From positions 1 to 32,604 of the forward strand of contig JACRKD010000035.1 of the NCBI GenBank assembly GCA_016215345.1: DNA of 32,604 nt, written 5' to 3'. The notes below the pieces were generated by a model. The model had not been told where the DNA came from and ran no database searches. It saw nothing but the letters and a program-made list of their open reading frames with translations. This stretch comes from Candidatus Vogelbacteria bacterium. GTDB taxonomy: Bacteria > Patescibacteriota > Minisyncoccia > Phycocordibacterales > UBA12445. Position numbers and translations under genes: made by a program. This document shows, in pieces, positions 27,585-32,604 of the stretch; positions within the stretch are counted from its first letter, which is position 1, and every line of letters begins with the position of its first letter.

Positions 27585-29376
27585 ACTTCCCCTTTCTTTT
27601 TCCAACAGTAGTTTTGCGAATACGAATATTTTCAGGCGTTACTTCCATCACCTCATCGTCGCCAAGATATTCAAGAGAAGACTCCACGCCCATAGGTCGT
27701 GGCGGATCAAGAAAAACAAGACCGTCAGAAGATTTACTTCTCATGTTAGTTAACTCCTTTTTCTTGCAAACGTTCACCTCAAGATCCTCGTCGCGAGAAG
27801 TTTGCCCGACAACCTGTCCTCTGTAAACTTCGACACCGGGGCCGATAAAGAGTGTGCCTCTCTGTTGCGCGGTATCAAGGGCGAAAGCTGTAGTCTGCCC
27901 ATCTTCGTAGGCGATAATGGAACCATGTGGCATAGAGGCCGTCTCTACGGCTGGTAAATACCCAAAAAAAAGTGTATTCATTATACCAAGGCCCTTCGTA
28001 TCTGTCATAAACTTAGATCTGTATCCAAAAAACCTGCTCGTAGGTATTACGAAACTAAAGTGAGTTATCCCTTCAGCCGCGCGCATGTCCTTCATCTCTG
28101 CGCCTCTTCCCCCCATCTTCTCAATAATTGTTCCGGAATAAGAATCTGGAACTTCGATAAAAACCTGTTCGTAGGGCTCCATTTTCTGACCATCTACTTC
28201 TTTATAAATAACCTCCGGCTTAGCGACCTGAAATTCGTGTCCTTCTCGCCTCATTCTTTCGACAAGAATTCCAAGATGAAGCTCTCCCCTTCCCGCAACA
28301 TAAAAGCTGTCGGGAGATTCAGTGTCCCTAACCTTGAGAGCAACATCAGTTTCCATCTCCTTATAAAGCCTGTCTCTTATCTGCCGCGAAGTTACATAGG
28401 TTCCTTCTCTTCCCGCGAAAGGCGATGTATTCACAGAGAATGTAACTTGAATAGTCGGTTCGTCTATATGGAGGGGTTTAAGCTGTTCGGGATTTTCTTT
28501 ATCGGCAAAAGTTTCTCCAATCATAACATCGGCGCACCCGGCAATATGGACGATGTCGCCCGCGAAGGCCTCTGGAATTTCCACCCTCTCAAGACCAACA
28601 GATGTCATGAGAGATGTAATTTTAATTGGCGACATATCTCCATCTCTCTTTATGCGCATTACCGTCTCTCCATTTTTAACCTTCCCCCGATAAATCTTAC
28701 CGGTTGCGATTCTTCCCTTAAAGTCATTCCCGACGATGGATACCGCCAAAAACTGTAGCGGGCCATCGATATTTCTCTTGGCCGGTGGAATATTTTTTAT
28801 AACAATATCGAAAATCGGAGAGATATCCGTCATCTCTTCTACGTTCGGTATAAAGCCAGCTTTTCCAAGCTTCGCCACGGCATAAACGACAGGAAATTCA
28901 ATCTGTTCGTCGGATGCCCCCAGTTCTATAAAGAGGTTAAAAACCTCGTCAAGAACAAAATTCGGTCGTGCCTCCGGCTTATCCATCTTGTTTATTACTA
29001 AAATTATTTTGAGTCCGAGCTCGAGAGCCTTTTTTAAAACGAATCTTGTTTGAGGCATAGGACCCTCCTTAGCGTCTACCAAAAGTAGCGCGCCATCGGC
29101 CATGGTTAACACACGCTCAACTTCACCGCCAAAGTCAGCATGTCCGGGAGTATCCAAAATATTTATCTTCGTTCCTTTCCAATTTACAGAGGCATTTTTG
29201 GCGAAGATGGTGATACCTCTCTCTTTTTCTATCTCATTGGAGTCCATTATCAGATCGCCACCCTCCACGACATCATGGGCCAAATGTGTTTTTGACTGCC
29301 GTAAAAGAGCGTCAACCAAGGTGGTCTTCCCATGGTCAACGTGAGCGATTATGGCTATATTTCGTAAATCGTACAT
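27583..29376 (-). CDS. typA: translational GTPase TypA/BipA
   Basis: [57 protein letters not shown]-terminal GKRKGK. Confidence 0.97.
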   Translation of the reverse strand: MYDLRNIAIIAHVDHGKTTLVDALLRQSKTHLAHDVVEGGDLIMDSNEIEKERGITIFAKNASVNWKGTKINILDTPGHADFGGEVERVLTMADGALLLVDAKEGPMPQTRFVLKKALELGLKIILVINKMDKPEARPNFVLDEVFNLFIELGASDEQIEFPVVYAVAKLGKAGFIPNVEEMTDISPIFDIVIKNIPPAKRNIDGPLQFLAVSIVGNDFKGRIATGKIYRGKVKNGETVMRIKRDGDMSPIKITSLMTSVGLERVEIPEAFAGDIVHIAGCADVMIGETFADKENPEQLKPLHIDEPTIQVTFSVNTSPFAGREGTYVTSRQIRDRLYKEMETDVALKVRDTESPDSFYVAGRGELHLGILVERMRREGHEFQVAKPEVIYKEVDGQKMEPYEQVFIEVPDSYSGTIIEKMGGRGAEMKDMRAAEGITHFSFVIPTSRFFGYRSKFMTDTKGLGIMNTLFFGYLPAVETASMPHGSIIAYEDGQTTAFALDTAQQRGTLFIGPGVEVYRGQVVGQTSRDEDLEVNVCKKKELTNMRSKSSDGLVFLDPPRPMGVESSLEYLGDDEVMEVTPENIRIRKTTVGKRKGK

Positions 29377-29466
29377 ATTTTTATTTATAGTGTTGGAAAA
29401 TTATATAATACTTTACACAAAAAAGCAAATTAAGCGAGGCTACATCCAACCTCTGGGTAGATAGAA

Positions 29467-29492
29467 AAAGCCGGCTATCTCTAGCCGACACG
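29467..29492 (-). terminator. terminator hairpin after the 29501-30028 gene
   Basis: Minus strand CGGCTA-GAGA-TAGCCG-GCTTTTTC. Confidence 0.7.
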
Positions 29493-29500
29493 AACCAAAT

Positions 29501-30028
29501 CTACTCGTCGAGAGAAGAATCTTCCTTTCGGCCACTTCTGATGGCAGAGACCAAATCATCATACGCGATCCGCAACTGCGCGTTATCTGGATGTCGCTCC
29601 AATCGTTTTTTCGCCATCATAAGACCGGCCTCTTCAGCGTTAAGCCGTTTCATCTCTTCTCGCGCGAAACGCCCCTTAAGTAAAAAGTTGTTGGTAAAAA
29701 GGATAAGTAGAAAATTAAATGACAGAAAAACAACCTGACCACAGGCTATAACCAGATCTGTCGACCCAAAAAATATTTCCACATAATCATAAACGTGTTT
29801 GAGTGCGGCAAGCGACCATCCAAGAGACAAAGAGTTTAATGCTAAGAGCGCGCAAGCCATCTTACTGGCCATAAGCCTATCCTCTACCGTCTTGAGCTCC
29901 GACAATCTTTTCTCCGCTCGATATTTGGCAAGACTCCACTTATCCGCTTCGTACTTAACAATAGCCTTAGATCTACTCACGAGCCACCTCCTCGCCCCGC
30001 ATAACGTGGCAGCTTGTCTCATTTTCAA
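29501..30028 (-). CDS. hypothetical membrane protein
   Basis: Two hydrophobic segments (MACALLALNSLSLGWSLAAL; LVIACGQVVFLSFNFLLILF) flanked by charged helices. Confidence 0.65.
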   Translation of the reverse strand: MKMRQAATLCGARRWLVSRSKAIVKYEADKWSLAKYRAEKRLSELKTVEDRLMASKMACALLALNSLSLGWSLAALKHVYDYVEIFFGSTDLVIACGQVVFLSFNFLLILFTNNFLLKGRFAREEMKRLNAEEAGLMMAKKRLERHPDNAQLRIAYDDLVSAIRSGRKEDSSLDE

Positions 30029-30127
30029 AGAGACTAATTACCTACTTTTATACTCTCACTTTCAAAGTGAATCGTCAAACATAAAATATCTCAATCGGGC
30101 TTCGAATCCCACCGTAAACTTCGTTTA

Positions 30128-30214
30128 CGGAGAGGGAGGGATTCGAACCCTCGATGCCCTTTCGGACATACATGATTTCGAGTCATGCGCTTTCGACCAC
30201 TCAGCCACCTCTCC
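30128..30214 (-). tRNA. tRNA-Ser (CGA), CCA not encoded
   Basis: GGAGAGG ... ATGACTCGAAATCAT (loop CTCGAAA), long variable arm, GAGGGTTCGAATCCCTC CCTCTCC G. Confidence 0.96.
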
Positions 30215-30282
30215 AAACGTGCCGTAATACTAGCAATCTTTTGCATTTTTGACAAAATTTAGTAGTATGATAATACAAACAT

Positions 30283-30357
30283 GGCCCTATCGTCTAACGG
30301 TTAGGACGAAGCCTTCTCAAGGCTCAAATCAGAGTTCGATTCTCTGTAGGGTCACCA
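30283..30357 (+). tRNA. tRNA-Glu (CTC), CCA encoded
   Basis: GGCCCTA ... AAGCCTTCTCAAGGCTC ... CAGAGTTCGATTCTCTG TAGGGTC ACCA. Confidence 0.95.
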
Positions 30358-30596
30358 AATTGAAACTTGGTCGGAAGTAAGCGAAACCTTGCACACAATT
30401 AAACTTTGTGCCACCATTAAATCAGATACGCTAACTTTGCTTCGAGGCGCGGAAGGAGGGCAAATCTTGACCACACAAGGGAAAGTTCTACTCATTGTCA
30501 CAATATTGGACTCTTCGATAACTGCGACCGGCATAACCCTAGGCCATTCGAAGGAATTTAACCCCGCCATGCTCTGGATTATAGATTCTCTCGGGG

Positions 30597-30782
30597 TTGA
30601 CCTACTTCATTGCGTTCAAGATATCTTTGGTCCTCATCGCCGTCCGTACATGTGACTGGCTTGTCAAGACCTACGGTGATATTTCACCCGCAAAGTGGTA
30701 TTACAGTCTGGTCGTAACCATTCATGTCACTCTCTTGCTCGTTGCCCAAATCGCAGTTAACTTCCACGGCGCCTTCAATTGA
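30597..30782 (+). CDS. small hydrophobic protein (TTG start)
   Basis: 61 aa with two hydrophobic stretches; followed 5 bp later by a strong terminator; RBS weak. Confidence 0.4.
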   Translation: MTYFIAFKISLVLIAVRTCDWLVKTYGDISPAKWYYSLVVTIHVTLLLVAQIAVNFHGAFN

Positions 30783-30787
30783 CCGCG

Positions 30788-30815
30788 TCCCGATAACCAT
30801 CGGGGCCTTTTCTGT
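30788..30815 (+). terminator. rho-independent terminator
   Basis: CCCGAT-AACC-ATCGGGG-CCTTTTCT. Confidence 0.75.
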
Positions 30816-30984
30816 TGCCCCCCAAAAAACAAACCACGCAAAAATACCAAGAGTGTCAACCTAAGTTTTTCATTGACGAAAAAAAATCAGTATATAACAT
30901 TATAGATAGAAACTGCCCTTAACCGATACAATGGGTTATAGACTTTTTGACAATACTCCAACAGAAGTTGGGGAAGGAGAAAAA

Positions 30985-31332
30985 ATGACACATCACCTTT
31001 TCTGGTTGCCACCTCAAAACAAAGAATCGGATATAGAAATCGGGCAGATAGACAAAGAAGATCCTAGAAAAAACTGCCGCTTTTGTAAAAGTACAGCGGC
31101 ATACAAAGCAAGCGCGGGGGCGAAAGATGGCAGTGGATCAACGATTTCAATTGTTGTCTGTCTCGGCGATAAATGTCTAAACATGGCCAAGGGCGAAATC
31201 CAAGACATTTTGAAACACCAGAAAGAAAAACCAGCTAACCGAGAGACGGTAGACAAAGCAATCTGCGAGAAACGACCCACAAGGAGACTAACTCTCAACG
31301 AGAGGCTAACACTCAAAAAAAGGAGAGAATAA
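30985..31332 (+). CDS. hypothetical protein with Cys-pair (possible zinc-binding) motif
   Basis: GGAGAAAAA-ATG RBS/start; NCRFCKSTAAYKA ... CLGDKCLNMA; terminator downstream. Confidence 0.7.
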   Translation: MTHHLFWLPPQNKESDIEIGQIDKEDPRKNCRFCKSTAAYKASAGAKDGSGSTISIVVCLGDKCLNMAKGEIQDILKHQKEKPANRETVDKAICEKRPTRRLTLNERLTLKKRRE

Positions 31333-31345
31333 ACGCGCGATACAC

Positions 31346-31371
31346 GCTCCGAGTAACGTCGGAGCCTTTTT
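31346..31371 (+). terminator. rho-independent terminator
   Basis: GCTCCGA-GTAACG-TCGGAGC-CTTTTTC. Confidence 0.85.
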
Positions 31372-31410
31372 CGTTGACTAAACAAAAGCCATAATATAAT
31401 CTTATTTCAT

Positions 31411-31482
31411 GCGCTCATAGTTCATTGGTAGAACGCTTCGTTGACATCGAAGAGGCAGTAGGTCCGATTCCTACTGGGCGCA
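31411..31482 (+). tRNA. tRNA-Val (GAC), CCA not encoded
   Basis: GCGCTCA TAGTTCATTGGTAGAAC G CTTCG TTGACAT CGAAG ... GTAGGTCCGATTCCTAC TGGGCGC A. Confidence 0.94.
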
Positions 31483-31489
31483 CAAATTC

Positions 31490-31646
31490 ATGTGAGAGGT
31501 TCAGAGTCCGAGGAGCCCCGCTTGGGGGAGAATTGGTAGAAGATTTGACCCCTACGGGTTAAGCTCTCGAAAACTTAGGCAATCAATTCGGTGGAACCCC
31601 TTTGGCGTCAGACCATAAACAACAGCGGAATATAGCTGTTGTTTTA
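31490..31646 (+). ncRNA. unclassified structured RNA candidate
   Basis: UGAGAG/CUCUCG long-range stem enclosing CCCC-GCTT-GGGG and ACCC-CTAC-GGGT hairpins; ends in terminator-like AACAACAGC-GGAATATA-GCTGTTGTTTT; no convincing ORF. Confidence 0.4.
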
Positions 31647-31664
31647 ATGTAATAAAAAAATGAC

Positions 31665-32355
31665 GTGGACTTCAATAAGGCTATTCAAAATCTTAATAAA
31701 CTTCTCAAAGAAAAGCAACCAAAAACATTTAGTAGTTCTCTTGGATATTGACCTACGCCCCAAACATATATCGCTATATCTGGAAAAAATTTAGAACGGA
31801 AAATAATCAGGTGGACTGGGATAGGGTCACCATTTCACTAAGTTCTAAGTTTGCAAAACGTTGGGTAAGATATAAAAGAAAAAGTGTAAAATTATACGAA
31901 AATCGCAGTGAGGTAGATTTAATACTTACAAAACATAGGAATAAACTTTATACATTAATTACTTATAACAGTGCTGCCGACAAACGAATTCGGGATCGAA
32001 TCATCTCATCTCCTTGGTTAGGATTAGTCAGAAGGGAAATATTCTTGCAGAAAAAGAACTTAATCAATGGCTACAGTATATCGTTGATGATTGGATAGAC
32101 CGATACTATCCACTATTCAAGTGGAAAGGTTATACAGATGATGTAAAAGATAAAATTAGGAACTGTATTCGTTGTTATAAATACACTGGTTCTTTTCTTG
32201 GTTATCTTTATAAAACACTAGAATATTCAGCAAGGGGCATAAGACCACTTCAAGCATGGTCGCTTGATGATCTTGTTGGGGAAAATGGAGCAACAAAGAT
32301 TGATTTTGTTACCCAAGATACCGAAACAGGGCGAGTTAAGTTATTTGGGAGGTAA
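31665..32355 (+). pseudogene. frameshifted conserved-looking gene, function unknown
   Basis: GTG-started VDFNKAIQNLNKLLKEKQPKTFSSSLGY then ORF 31748-32098 then ORF 32014-32355, reading frames 0->2->1, each consistent with a 1-nt deletion. Confidence 0.6.
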
Positions 32356-32366
32356 AATCGACGAAC

Positions 32367-32604
32367 TTAAAAGTAGCCCTTAACTGTTTTAGCCAACCCC
32401 TTCCCCCTACAATGCTTCAGCCTTCCCAAGTACGAAGCCACCACAGATCTTAACTTTTCCACAGGTAAATTTTCTTCTGCCTTTTCGAGTCTCCTAAACA
32501 TTCTTCTCACAGTTTTAGTTCTCATAACTCTATGATACGGAAACGAAATATATCCAAGAACATCTATGCCGTTGTGCCATTTCTGAAACGTTGTTTTTTG
32601 ATCA
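32367..32604 (-). CDS. reverse transcriptase (RNA-directed DNA polymerase), C-terminal part, truncated by the window edge
   Basis: QKTTFQKWHNGIDVLGYISFPYHRVMRTKTVRRMFRRLEKAEENLPVEKLRSVVASYLGRLKHCRGKGLAKTVKGYF*; the GIDxLGYxxFPYHRVxRTKTxRRM block resembles DGR/group-II-like RTs. Confidence 0.75.
   Translation of the reverse strand, partial: DQKTTFQKWHNGIDVLGYISFPYHRVMRTKTVRRMFRRLEKAEENLPVEKLRSVVASYLGRLKHCRGKGLAKTVKGYF

Noticed and set aside
28060-28758. 232-aa plus-strand ORF
   Set aside because: Fully antisense to the well-supported typA gene; composition is that of a shadow ORF.
30352-30570. 72-aa minus-strand ORF overlapping the tRNA-Glu 3' end
   Set aside because: Overlaps the tRNA on the opposite strand, lacks a clear RBS, and competes with the plus-strand small ORF that has a terminator.
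31490-31600. Group I intron or tRNA-Leu reading of the structured region
   Set aside because: Core-like segments occur in the wrong order and no consistent P3-P8 or tRNA cloverleaf could be drawn; left as an unclassified RNA.
31748-32355. Programmed -1 frameshifting in the broken gene
   Set aside because: No X-XXY-YYZ slippery heptamer with a downstream structure was found at either junction; deletion or pseudogenisation is simpler.

Overview
The window looks like a compact chromosomal segment from a Patescibacteria/CPR-type (Parcubacteria-like) bacterium. This is inferred from protein style and gene content; no search was run. Most genes lie on the minus strand. Recognisable blocks: a complete F1Fo ATP synthase operon (atpB-E-F-H-A-G-D-C); rpsB-tsf, rpmE-prfA and rplY; GAPDH; a carbohydrate module (class II FBA, PfkB-family kinase, split transketolase, Rpe, RpiB); gatB, murB and typA; a superoxide dismutase; a lytic transglycosylase; a repeat-bearing secreted protein; and five tRNAs. 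The most interesting accessory signals are: (1) a 42-bp compound palindrome, TGACTTTACA-n5-AGGCG-GT-CGCCT-n5-TGTAAAGTCA, present three times, two copies lying in inverted orientation exactly around a single PaaX/Cas2-like gene (26477-27140), like a minimal mobile unit with a solo copy at 1714-1755; (2) the right edge, where the C-terminus of a reverse transcriptase converges on a doubly frameshifted ORF, next to tRNA-Val and an unclassified structured-RNA candidate; (3) homopolymer frameshifts in an ASCH-like gene and in a small membrane-protein gene; (4) CCTGCCTGCCGGCAGGCAGG-type palindromes, one of them nested in a large hairpin; (5) tandem paralogous unknown genes, a HExxH putative protease and a hairpin placed directly on a start codon.
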